From positions 1,879,501-1,943,500 of the forward strand of contig NC_079386.1 of assembly GCF_021018895.1 (NCBI RefSeq): DNA of 64,000 nucleotides. The letters run 5' to 3'. The notes under the pieces were generated by a model. It saw only the letters and a program-made list of their open reading frames with translations, did not search any database and was not told the DNA's origin. This document shows positions 35,061 through 48,237 of this stretch, piece after piece. The stretch's first letter is position 1. Each line of letters begins with the position of its first letter. Origin of the DNA: Seriola aureovittata. Its lineage: Eukaryota > Chordata > Actinopteri > Carangiformes > Carangidae. The translations under genes were made by a program, and so were the position numbers.

Positions 35061-38000
35061 CGTCAACATGAGAGCTGCTGTGGTATTTTTACTCACCTGT
35101 ACCTGAGAGCTGAGGGAGGGGGCACTGACCCCTTATTATCCCACAGTGTCTAAAGTAATGCAACATTCCTCAACTGGTACAATGTGTTTTACCATCAATA
35201 ACCTCTAAAAAAGATCTTGAATATACTAATGCAACAATAATTTTTACTTTACACAAAGGCAATGTCTTTGATGTAATTTAAAAAATTTAAATCTCAGGAA
35301 AAGTAAAAATAAAATCTCAAATTGTAGCGGCAAGTGGCAATCTGCGGGTCCTAACCGCTTTGCACTCAACAGAGAGAAGCAGCTGAATTCTAGTTAATTT
35401 TACAAATGAGCTAAAAGTCAGTCCTGGTGGCCGGTGTCATCACAGAGGCTTTTAGAGCATATTGCCTTGTAGCTGTCAGTTAAACTTTAAGTCAGTAGGA
35501 CTCACGGTGTGGCGGGGGCAGCCTTTCAAACTTTTTGACCCTTAATTATAACACCAGGTGCTCCACAACTTCTGCCCAATGTTTAACCAGAGCAGGAGAG
35601 CAGAGTGGAGTTGAACTGGTATCAGCTTTGGAAAAGTGCCCCTTTAAGATTTGATGCCATCACCATTGCCAATGGTTACTAAGACACAAGTTAATTAATT
35701 TCGAAAAGAGTATTTTTGGACTGGGATCATTTAAATCTGTGTTTTTGAAGCTTGATCAGACAAGTGAAGCTCCCAGGTGTAGATGTATTTGAAAATCTTG
35801 GCTCCTCCTAGTGGCAGCATCCGAAAATACACTGTGGGATGCTGCTGCCTCACATGAATCTACTTAGAAACTTTGATGTCAGGCCCCTGTAGAGTTGAAA
35901 ATGTCTTCTGAGCATGTGGAAATGTTTGTGCTGATGCTGGGTCTTGAGATCCGGTCGGGTGGACCACCAGAACATGTAGGGATAATCTTAAACATGCACC
36001 TCTGATTTCATTTTAATCTGACCAGCAGTTGTTGAGAGATCCTGCTGAATGGAAGGATCCGACATCATTAAACTCTCCGGCACGTTGACGGAAAAACTGT
36101 GATGAAATCCTCGTCATTTTCTTGACAGAGCGCACTGTTGCACTCTGTCCTCAGCTAACATGCTGTAGATTTCCTCTGCCGCCCGCCATCCACACGGCGG
36201 ACGCCCTTGATTTGTACCCCTGCCTCTCCCTCCGGACCTCTAAATAACCACACACACACACACACACACAGAGAAGATAATCTGTAGGTGCAGCTCCGCT
36301 TCGCTACGTCACTGTGTCAGATGGAAACGCTGGAAAGGCAAATGAAGAGATACTTGACATTGAATAGTGCCAGTTGTTGTTGAGGCTCTGCTTCTGCCTC
36401 TGATATAAAACCCTGTGGCAGGTGGTGGAGGGGTTGTAGCTGCCTGCAGTCAGACCTCGGCAGCAGTGATATTACATGATAAAATGCAAGTGCTATCTGC
36501 TCATACCCAATCAGAAACACCACGTTTATCTACATCTGACTGCTGAGATATATTTAAAGGTGCAGCTTGTGGAACATCCTTGTGTTGAAAAGGTAATGTG
36601 CTTTCTGATCACAGCTGCCCCTCTCCCTCTCTCTCCCTCTCTCTCTCTCTCTCCCTCCTGGTAGGGAGGCATGGGGCTGCTGGTGACCTTGAGTTATTTT
36701 TAGCACAATGGGGGCACTGAAAACTGGGAGCAAGGCTTAGAGTCACTCTGTGGAGTCTGCAGCTTACTAGTGCGTGGCCTGTGTGCCGGCTGCACCTACA
36801 GGGGGGGAGGGCGTCTCACAGGGAGAGGCCTGCATGTTTGTCCAGCAAAAAAAAAAAGCAAACCTGCAGTTTATGGAGACACGTGTACAAGCATCTTACC
36901 TACTCAAGTGTTGAAGGGTTACACAGGTACTGGAACAGGTGGTCAGTCCGTCAGGGCTGGAGCCAAGCAAGTGTATCACAGCTGACAGAGGTGTTTTCTT
37001 TTATACCTTTATGCAGCCATATTGGAAGTTGGAGTGAAGAGTGTTTAACTGTGGGAATAATTGCAAACACTTTTAGACAGAAAGCAAATAATGGAAAAAT
37101 AGAGAGAGTAGTTCCCGGCTCCTCTCTCACTTCTGCACAGATGGCCAATCACATCAAAGGGGGCGTGGAGGAACAGAGTGAAGTGTGTCTGACACTGTAA
37201 GACACTGAAACACAGCACAGTGTGTGTAACTTCGTAGCGTTGTGGGGCTTTCAAACAGAGGGCGAGCTGCTCTTGCGAGCGCACTGATCAGGGGAGTCAT
37301 GGACGACAGAGCAAAAGTAGGCGGGGTTTTCCGAAATTCTAGTGGGACAATTTGAAGCAGGAAGCTCTAGGAGTCTATCGTTGCCACCAACAAAGATGCA
37401 TCTTTCCTGTGAGCAGCAACGAAGAGGCCCACAGAGAGGCACAGAGAGCAGCTTGGGGAAGGAGCTCCGTTTCCCCAGCGACCGGTTTCAGGTCTACTTC
37501 CTGTTTACCTCTCATGCCTGGCTGGAGGCCCCATTTCTATTGGCCGCACAGGTGTTTGTCGTAACGCAGCGCAAGCCGTTGTAAATGCGGGGGTTTCACA
37601 GTGCACTGGTGCCTTTGCCACATTCTGTCTGAATGCTCCAATATTTATGATGACAGCACTTGTTTCATCTTTTTGTAATCCACCAGTGTTACGGACCAGT
37701 CAGGTCAGGGGTCATCAGTACTTGTCCTAACCTGGAGTGTAGAAAGGGAAAATGGGAAAAGAAACAAACAAAGCTGGAACGGGTTTCGATGAATTGGGAA
37801 ACTGCTAGTAGCAGTTTAGTCAGCGAAAGCCTGGAGCGCTCTGGTCTTTCATCCACGTGAAAGGCGTTGTCTTGTTTCTCAGATAATGTTTTAATGTTTC
37901 CAGCAAAGACAAAAAAAGGAATTCTACTCCTCCCTTTCACTCCAAACAACCAGGAGTGCACGCTTGCATGCATTTGATTGGCTGATGCAGCCCCTGACGT

Positions 38001-38270
38001 TGCATTGCATTGCAGCATAAGTTAAATTTTTTCCACAGGACGCAGCATCTTTTTGCACGATTCCCCGTTATGAACATGTTTTTTTACACAGACCCCAATA
38101 TCAGTGTAAATGTGGCCTGAATTTGACAAACCTGTGTGGTCATCTTGTTTCCTGCCCCTGTCCTTTTAGTGATGCTGTTGTGCTCACAGTTATTTAACAA
38201 GGTAATTATACTTTGATGTTCATCCAGCTAAATACATGCAGACACTCAGAGAGGACAATAAAAGAACTAA
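35061..38270. other. Convergent intergenic region between rab1b and peli3
   Basis: Between the end of rab1b (+) and the end of peli3 (-). Contains a short (CA)n at about 36250-36271 and a CT-rich run at 36619-36659. ORFs here lack splice or family support, and no RNA gene is seen. Confidence 0.5.
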
Positions 38271-38292
38271 ACACATGTTCATTTCAACACAG

Positions 38293-38298
38293 TTTATT
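38293..38298 (-). terminator. peli3 polyadenylation signal
   Basis: TTTATT on the plus strand reads AATAAA on the minus strand, about 220 nt downstream of the peli3 stop codon. This gives a short 3' UTR of roughly 240 nt. Confidence 0.6.
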
Positions 38299-38518
38299 TA
38301 CATGTTCTCCATACACCTCATAGTCCATGTGAAGCCTTGGCATCTACTATTGCATGTCGCTCTCAGTTCATCATATTAACAGTCTTTTCTCTGTATGGCA
38401 TCAGTGCTTCCTCTTTCAACCCACACTCCGGTGTTCAGAGCACACAGTCTTTACTGAGCAGGTCTACCTCTGTCCAGTCCACCATCTCTTTCCTCTGAGT
38501 GGCTCCCAGGTCTGGGCT

Positions 38519-40893
38519 TCAGTCGACGGGGCCCTGGAAGATGAGTTTGATGTGGCCCTGCTCCCCTGTCAACCATGTACCACAGAAGGGGCAGGCAGCA
38601 TGGAAGGCGTGGGTACCGTGGGGTAATGGGATCTGGCTCCACCCCACCACTGTCTTTTCTGAGCATACATGGCCACAGGGGCAGAAAGCATGAGTGGGCG
38701 GCCCAGCATCCAGGTACAATCCTCCCTCGCAACCCAGCCACAGCGGCACATAGGGGCCCACTCGCCGGCACATGGGGCACTCCCTATCCCCGGTGCTAGC
38801 TGGCGCTGTGCCCCCGGGGCCGGCGGGACCCTTCTCTTTACGGTAGCCCCAGTTGTGGTAGCCATGCACATGCCCACAGTTGACGTAGACCCAGGGCTGC
38901 TTCTTGTCGACAATCTCGCGCTGGGCCAAGCTGGGGAAGGCCAGGGTGTTGAAGCCCACGGGACACTGTGGTCGGGCGGCGTTCAGCTCCTGGCGAAGGG
39001 ACTCCAGCTGTTTGAGGGTGGGGGTGTGGCGCAGTCCGGCGGGGGTCCTCCACAGCAGGGTAGCCCCACACAGATCAATCAGAGAACCGTCCTGTAGGGT
39101 ATTGGACTCATTTTCAACCTTAAGAGAAGTACAGAAGGAGGAAACAGAGCACGGGAAAGAGAAACAGGGAAGGTACATCAGTTTTCATCACTTTCATTAT
39201 CAAAGAGACGATGCACTGATCCAACCTTTTCTCTCCAGATACCCATCCAGCCGAACAGATCAGCGCATACCTAGAACCAACGTTTTGTGATGGGGCTCTG
39301 GTGGGTTTTTGTTAATCTGAGAACAAAAGCCAACATTTGAAGCAGGGAGGTTTGGTCTTTCTGTTGAAGTGGAGTCCTGTAACGTTGAGTAGAGGTATAT
39401 GAATGTCTTGTCTACTAGAAGCTTTTGTGATATTTGTTTTTTACGTTGATTTTCTGTTGTTTCCAAATTGAGAATATGATGAATGGATGCATACTGTACC
39501 TGGTGAAATGGGTTGTCATCAAGGCTTCTATCTACCTTGCCTTTAATGTTTTCTCACTAGTGTGTATACTGTTAGACCAGTAGCCCCAACATCTGTCACT
39601 CTGAAGGTGTTTGAGCGGGTCTTCTGAGAGAACCAGAGAACTTCTTTCCCTGACGTCTTGCAGAGAAAGAAGTACTCTACGTCTGCGGTCATTCATACCT
39701 GTGCTGTACTGACTTTACATAAATTCTGTTTAAGCTGTTCAGGTTTTTTGGATGCCAACAACTTGAAGGTGACTGTTTCCAAAACAAATGAAGCTGATGT
39801 TGGACCGTAAAAGTCACAGTGGCCATTTACCCCTGGTGATACTCTAGATGGTCAGGATTGTCAACAGATAGAGACCTACTGATGCATGGACATAATGACC
39901 TCATGTACTGGGAGGTCAATACTACAAGAGTACTGAAGAAAGCTCAGTGAGTACTTTTCCTTTAAAGACAGCTAAAAAAGTTTTTCATATCAAGGTACGA
40001 TGCAACATTATCATGTTTCTATTGAGGGTATCCAAACGTTTGTCCTCAGGTCAAGACAGGAGACGGTCAAATCGGTACCAATTCAACGCCAGATTCAAAA
40101 ATCACATGCTGGGAGCCCCAGCAGGGGAAAGGGAATCAATAGCTGTGTCCCAATTCAGGGGCTGCATCCAAAAAAGAAGGCAGTCTCCGAAGGTGTTCCC
40201 CTTCATAGTCATTATAGACTGTGAAGGCCGGACGAGGCTCCTATCGCATAGCAACCCTGACAACATGTAACTTTTTTCACAAAAACTTTAGGTTTTAAGG
40301 CCCTTGGTTATAGTTGTACCATTAGCTGTTAAACTAAGCTGAAACCCAAAACTTACATTTAAATCAGGCTCTCTGTCAGTGTTGTCTGCTGCCATATTAT
40401 TTTCATTCCAGCGCGCAATGAATCTTGGGATATGGTGGGCAGGAACTGGCAGGAAAAGGAGGCATTTGAAGGAGCCTTCGAAATGGGACAGTCTAGTCGC
40501 GCCGCTGTGATGCAATCAGCCTTCAAATGCAGCATCTAAAGGATGCAGCCGTTGAATTGGGACGTGGCCCGAATCCCAGTAACTTCAAGTTCTTGGGTCG
40601 AGTCAAGGTCAATAACCTCAAGTCTTGTGACCGTATCAAAGCAAACACAGGACTTTGTTTCCCATCAACTCCCACTTCAACTCACCAGTTTTCCTCTCTG
40701 CTGAGCTGAGCGGGTTTCCCTCAGGGCAAAGACGTTGCCACAAACTGAGATTTCCCTCCAGACACCCGGAGCTGGCTCAGACACAAACTCCCCTGCTGGG
40801 TGCATCACCAGCACCCCGTTGGTGGTCAGGCCGTCCATCAAGCCGTCCGACGTCCTCCATTTGGCAGCCCGCTCCTAAGAGACCCACACATAT

Positions 40894-40928
<35 letters not shown>

Positions 40929-43831
40929 GATAGAGCAGGCAGACGCGGAGGTTAGGGGAATGATGGGGAGGCACACAGGGATATAGTGGAGGTGCATGTC
41001 AGAGGTGCGCTGGCGAGAAAAAACAGCTGACGTTGCTTTTGTTCTGATACTATATTTAGCTCAGTACAGAATGACTACTGTACTGACTAATACACAGAGA
41101 TGCACCCATGCATAAGAATAACCTGTTCCTGAGAGAAAGAGAGGGTGTATGATGAACACAAATTAGCTCTCATGGAATGAAACAGCAGATTTCTGGCATG
41201 TTTACCCTCATTGCAGCCTGGAGACTTAGTTCTGCAAACATTTCTTTGAGGCCGTTGCTGCTCTGGAGGAAAGAATAATTTTTTTTTAGACCAAAAATTA
41301 CTGTACTGCTGTACTCATTAGCATTTTTACATTAATAATGGTTCAGGTGACTATGAGTAAGGGCTCAGAGTATTATTACCAACTCTACAACCCTCAGCTC
41401 TACATTGCGTTATAGCATCTTTCAGCTCATTGTTTTGGCTTTACAGTCTATGACTAAAATATTTTGGTTCATCAACCTCATTTCCAGTAGCAGCAGGGAT
41501 ATACCACCACAGCACAGGCAGAGGGCCTAAATGCAGACACACAGGCAGGCTGATGCAGCATGGTGGCTTTTAATAAGCAAAAACAGTCTGAGTCAAACGA
41601 GTGGACAAGATGCGAGAAGCACAAATCCAGAAACCGACAACACGGAAATAAACACAGGGAGCAGGTAAAGACAATCTGACAGAGGATTAGTGAGAGTGAT
41701 GAGAAAACTGGGATCAGGTGTGTGGGTGGGCAGGGAATCTTAGGTGGTTACAGGTGAACAAGTGGAACAGGGAATAAGTCCATCTTGTGGGTGAAAGGAC
41801 AATTGTAGGTCTGAAGGGGAGAAGATGGAGATGGAAGAAAGTGAGCATGGTAACCCCCCCCCCTCCCTGCTGTGCCAACACAGGCCACTGACTGGAGATC
41901 AGCGGCGAATGTTGGCTGGGCCGCCAACTGGGGAGCTGGAGCTGACTTGACAGCAGCCCGCTCAGGAACAAACTCAGGAACAGGCTTGTCGTCAGACGAC
42001 TAAGGAACAGACAAGACATTGGTGGAGATGGCCGATGCAGGGTCCAGCTTGGGGTCCGGCTGGGCGTCCATCGTGGTGCAGGGCAGTGGAGGCTCTGGGG
42101 CCCTGAGCAGCTGACACTTCGCTCCATTTACCTCAACAGTTGGAGCTGGGAATGATGTCAAACCTGACTCGACTGTGTCCCAGTACAACAAGTTAGAAGC
42201 TTGTTATTGTTGTTGTTAGCACTACCAGTTGCATTTCCACAGATAGAATTTGTACAGTACTGCGTGTACGACAGTACTGTGCGCTAACTAACAGTATATT
42301 ATTACAACTTTCATTTCCGTTAATGTCCAGATTAGCCATTGTGGATTTTAAGGTCGGGGTTGTTGAGGTTCTTTTGATTTTCTGAGTCCAAAATCAAACT
42401 TCAGGGGGTGTTCCTGTTGAAATCTCCGACTGGGAACTCTGAAATTCTGACTTCTCAGGTCAGATGAAATGCACCATGAGTCCTTGTGGTGCCGGGCCGC
42501 TGAGTCTCTGTGGAGTTGGGCAGCTTGAGAGCCAACCTTCCTTCTAGGGACACGTCCTCTAGATATCTCTGGGACATGGTCAGGCGAAGGTGACTGATGA
42601 ATGTCTTCACACTCAGGATCAGACAGGAAGCTCTCAAACCCAAGTCACATCGGCTGGAGTGCAAGCTGAGGTACAGGCTGCAGGCTAGCATGCTGGTGGC
42701 TAGCAGGTTGATGGCTAGAATGCCGGAGTATGCAGGCTGAAAGACAGTCGACTGGGACGCTGGCTGGAGGCTAGCAGGCTGTGGTGCAAGCCGGATCTTC
42801 AAATGAAGTGTCTGCTGGTCTCTTGGTCAGATCATATTGTCAGGGATCACTGATAATGGCACAGACAGAAGACCCAAATGCAGGAACAAGGGCAGGCCGG
42901 TGCAGTGTAGCAGCTTTTGTGAAAACAGGCTTATAGTCAAAGGAATGGATGAGTACAGACAACAGGGAAATAAATGAAGGTTGTAGGTATATGGAAAACA
43001 CGAAAGAATAGAAACAGGAACAAGAGCAGTGACAAAGGCAGGTACAGACTGAATGATGAGAAAACTGGGATCAGGTGTTCGAGTGGGCGGGAAAACAGGT
43101 GATTACAGGTGCACAAGTGGAACAGGGAAAAGTCTGGGTACATCTTGTGGGCAAAAGGAGAATGGTAGTTCTGAAGGGAAGAAGATGGAGATGGAGGGAA
43201 ACTAGGATGCAAACCGTGACAAGGCTAGCAGCAAACACAACACAGCGACAGTTAGAGACTAGCTGGATGATTCTTTGCTAATATGTTTTCAGCTTTCAGA
43301 ACCAAGTGGCCAAAAAAGAAACAACAGGTAAATTCTCAACATGGGAGAGTTCTCAGTGTGCCGTCTTTAATTTTTCAGCTAGGGTCTGGATATTGATGCT
43401 GCATATGTGTCAAATATATCTTAATTTTAAACATCAAAATCACAACATCATCAACATCCATCTCATAAAACCAAACTTGACTTTGTTAGCTTTTGGGTTG
43501 TAGAACCTGCTGGTACATGCATCCCTTGTGTGCAATTTGAATCCCACCTGGGAGAGGCGAAGGTGAATTCATTTAATGGAAACCCACAGATCATAAAGAG
43601 GAAAACTGGATCTGTTATGATGGAAAATCTTTGAGGTCCCATGCACAATCATGCATTATTTATCTATTGCACAATAACAGTCTCATGTGCGTCACATCCA
43701 TCACAGAGTTCAGAGGTGAACCACAGAGAACCAGCTCACACCTGATTTTTAGTAAAAGGAAATATTTGCAATATTTCTTCCATGAATCAGTATAACTGTC
43801 CTGATGGCTGGGGGAGTTATGCAAACCCCAG

Positions 43832-43880
<49 letters not shown>

Positions 43881-46692
43881 TGCTGTGCACTGGTTGATGA
43901 CGTTATCTCTCTGACTGCTGGCCTAGTTGTCGTGGGTCCTGATGAATCTTGCATTAGATGAAGTCATGCTGTCATGAGAAAGGGCTATTATTGGTTTGCA
44001 CTTTGTGCGCCTACATGTCACGCTTCAGATTGCCCCACCCAGCACTTCAGCTGTGGGCTGCAAACTTTCACATCCAAAGGAGGAACTACTAACTGAGGAA
44101 TGGAAAATAAAGTAAAATGTATTTATTAATAATAATAATTTATAATTTGAAAAAATAACACGTCATCCCAATATCTAAATGGGTCGGGGTTAGTTTCCAT
44201 AATTAGTCTATAGGTGTTGTTTGCTAAACTAGCTGGGTGAGGCTGCAGACAGCTCTGCTGCTGAGCTGCTGTGATGGTACATGACTGTGCTGTGTAAATG
44301 AACCTAAGAAATGCAGCTGTCTATTAAAAGACTATCTATCTATCTTTCTTTTGTAGTTTTGGCTTTTACTCTTTTCTACCAGGAATGATAAACCTGTGAT
44401 CAGCAAGTCCCATACAGACATATAATATATGACATATAGGTTCCTATATCAATGTGTCACATATAAAGAGGTATATAATTATCACATATATACATCCTCT
44501 GGATATATGAAGTTTATAACATGTATGAAATACCCATAGAAAAATCTATATATGTACATATATTAAAATATCTATGGTTCATTTTTATATGCTATAACAT
44601 GTTGTGACCATATATATCATTTATATGTGCAAGTTCATTAAACAAGTGAAATATAAAAATACTACATGTTTATATATGTTTTTTTTTATGTATGTTTTTC
44701 AAATGAATTTCTCACTAATCTTAAGCATGTATCTTCTCATTCTGGGAAAGTGGTCTCAGACTTTTGGACCCTACTGTATAATATCAACATATACTGACAG
44801 GCTTCGGGATGGATATATATTGATGTAACATACAGTATGTCTACAATATAAACATATATACATAAACATCCATATTTGTGTTGCATATATATATGAAATT
44901 GTTTTAATTTCTAATAGGTTTCATACACATTTTTTGTTTTTACATATGTGCCATTTATTTTATATGTAAATGTTTTTCATATATGGAAATTCAGTGTATG
45001 TATATCCAATACATTTGCGTTGGGGTGAAAATAAAACTATGATTTATTACAGTTACAACTTACTATTGATGATATCACATATAAAGACCAACAACCATTA
45101 ACACCTACGGGCAATTTAGAGACGCCAGCTAACCTGCATGTGTTTGGACTGTAGGAGGAAGGTGGAGGAAACCCACACAGGCAAGAGGAGAACATACAAA
45201 CCCCCTGTTTTTATATCCAAACAGCTTCCACACTCCTAAAGCCTGTTACTGGAGCTAACCCACCACAGCACAATCCATCCGGTCAGTACAATATCATCAT
45301 GGCCGATATACAATATGTAAAATTTGTTTTTATAGCACCATATAAAAAGTATTTAAAGACATACTGATGATATTATAATGTGTAGCATGTTTACTGACTG
45401 GTTATGTAACTACACGTGTATCTGTAGTATCTGTAACAGCTTTACACAGTAACACAGAGAGCAGAAGCAACACTTCAAAGATCCAAAGATCTGTCATAAC
45501 ACACACACGCACACACACACACACGCACACACACGCACACATACACACACACACACACCCACCCATGCTTGATCAAGCCAGGTCACATGCACAGACAGTC
45601 ATCCTCACAGCTATGATGTCACCCGTGGGCGGCACAGCCGTGTCCCTGCTGTCGCTCTCACTACGGTTGCTATGGTTACCACGGCTGACTCGTGTAGTTT
45701 ACCAGGAGAAGCCCGGCACCCGGGAGTTCGGAACACTCACCCCCAGGAAGATGTTCTTGGAGGAGTCGAAGCCGGCGGCGTAGATGCGGGCCGTGTAGGG
45801 AGCGCTGCGTTCGCACATGATGCGACAGGCGTAGCGGGAGATGGTGCTCTGAGCCGACTGTCCTCCGCCGCCACCCTCCCCCGCCGCACCCCCACCCTGA
45901 CTGCTGCCGCTGCCCGCCGTGTCCGTCACCACGAAGTCGATCATGCTCTCTGTGGACCGGCCGATCTACGAGAACCAAGAGAGCAGCACTGATGTGAGAA
46001 AACCACGTGCTGGTTCTACTTCCTGTGTGTTCTGTGGAGGAAACAGAGGAACTGCAGGGACTGATGCTGATGCTGATGCTGACGATGATGCTGATGCTGA
46101 TGATGATGCTGATGCTGATGCTGACGATGATGGTGATGATGATGCTTATGCTGATGAGCCAAAAGATGAAGTTTGTCCTCATTAGTGAAACCTGTGCTAA
46201 AGTAGAACTTCACAGGATGCTCCACATTCCTCATTTTAAAGTTTCTGATATTCCTCCTCTAAAACAACACACAATCTAAAAGTACCACTTTATTCTTGTT
46301 ATATTACTTTTTTTCTTGAAATATTAGGAGTTTATTCTTGTAAAATTACAACTTTATTCATAATAATATGACTTTTTTTCTTAGAAGAGTGGCCCTAACA
46401 CTCTGTCGTAGTAAAGAGATGTTGCTGTTGATAGGTTGGACTGGAGCCCTGTCGGTTTGTATGGATCTCCTTGATGATGAGAGAAGGTGGTTGAGCTGCT
46501 GAGCGCAGACACGTCTGACTCATCTTCTCTTGTGGATCTTATCTCCTCAGTCTTTTGTCTTCCCTCCTTCTGACTGAGACTCTCTTTCCTCCCTCTGTTT
46601 CTCTCTCTTGCCCTGGTTCTCTCTCTCATGACGCTGCATTCTCCAGTCGTCTGACAAATCTGCTAACAGATTACCTCTGTGCTCCCTCAGAG

Positions 46693-46732
<40 letters not shown>

Positions 46733-48157
46733 TATTCTGTTCATTGACTCTCCAGGGCTAGGTACACTTACTGTTGACACCTTAAAGGAACAGTTCAAGG
46801 TAAAGGAAGAAGGAGTATGACTGATATCAAGTGATAGCCTAGCTTAGACTGCTAGAAAGAGATAGCTATGTGCTTTCTGAAAACAGCTGATTAGCATGTT
46901 AGCTTCAAGTAAATGTGTTATGGATGAATGTAAGAACTAAATACTGGACTCAAATATGTCAAGTTTTCTAACTTCCTTGTTTGCAGTAGTGTTTCTCCCA
47001 TTAGGACCACAGACTTCACATAGTGATAACGTCATGAAAAACTCGGAGAAAGTCTTACAAATATAAAACCTCCAAAAATGATAGATTCAAAATAGAAAGA
47101 TACTGACTGACTCTGTTTGCTGTTGGAACTGAGTCTTATACCAGAGTTTTACACCTTTCTTTTATAATACAGGTCAATGGGGAACACTGACACAAAATGC
47201 AGTTCCTCTAATGGCCACTAGAGTCTGGCTCCAACAGTGAGTCAGTCCCCATAGACTCCAACTTTACAGCAGAAATAAACATGTTTACAGCCTGGTACAA
47301 AAATAGTTTTGGCCTTGTGAACGCACTCAAGGCGCCTCAAGGGAATTTGTTCAAATTTGGTAGAAACTCTGACTAGGACTCAAGGATGAACTGATTAGAT
47401 TTTGGTGGCTAAAGGTCAAAGGTCAAGGTCACAGTGACTTCACAAAATGTGGTATCGGCCTTGTGAACATGGTATTTTGAGAACTCCTCGAGGGAATCTC
47501 TTCACATTTTTGCACAAATGTCCACTGGGTTTCAAGGATGAACTGATTAGACATTTGTGGTCAAAGGTCAAAGGTCAAGGTCAGTATGACCTCAGAAAAC
47601 ACTTTTTAGCCATAACTCAAGACTTCACTCAGCAATTATGACATCATTTCATGCTTTCTATGACTCTGGAACAGAGATGTAACCTGAAACTAGTCTGAGT
47701 GGAGGAGGCAGACAACCACGAGGAGGTGGAGGAGGTTTTGGAAAAGATACACAAAGCTTGATGATCCATCATTTAACAAGCAGCTGCAGTGGAAGAAAGC
47801 AGCAATTTAACGATAATAATGTCCACACATGTGGAAAGATGCAGGCAATGTAAGATGCAGGCCGTCTATCTACAAACAAATAAAATCATAGACACTAAAC
47901 CCAAAAATATGAAATAATAGAAAGTTCCAATTTCACCTCCTGCACCAACAATAAAACCTCCAGAAGATAGACAGAATAATCATCTAACTAATTGAATAAA
48001 TGTAAATCAGATTCAAACTTGTGTTGTCATATGAGAAGCCAGGTTCAAAGGTGTGGTTCTCTCTCCCGTCATGGCGAACGTACCTCTGTTCTGACTCCTA
48101 CTGTTCTATTTCTACAGCAGGTCACAGTTAAAATGTTGAGTTGGCACATGTGTGTGT

Positions 48158-48237
<80 letters not shown>

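Noticed and set aside
38669..39097. 142-codon plus-strand ORF
   Set aside because: It is antisense to the peli3 last exon, whose minus-strand frame encodes the conserved RING-like domain.
45919..46279. Asp/Ala-rich and Leu/Met-rich ORFs
   Set aside because: They come from the GATGCT minisatellite next to peli3 exon 4.
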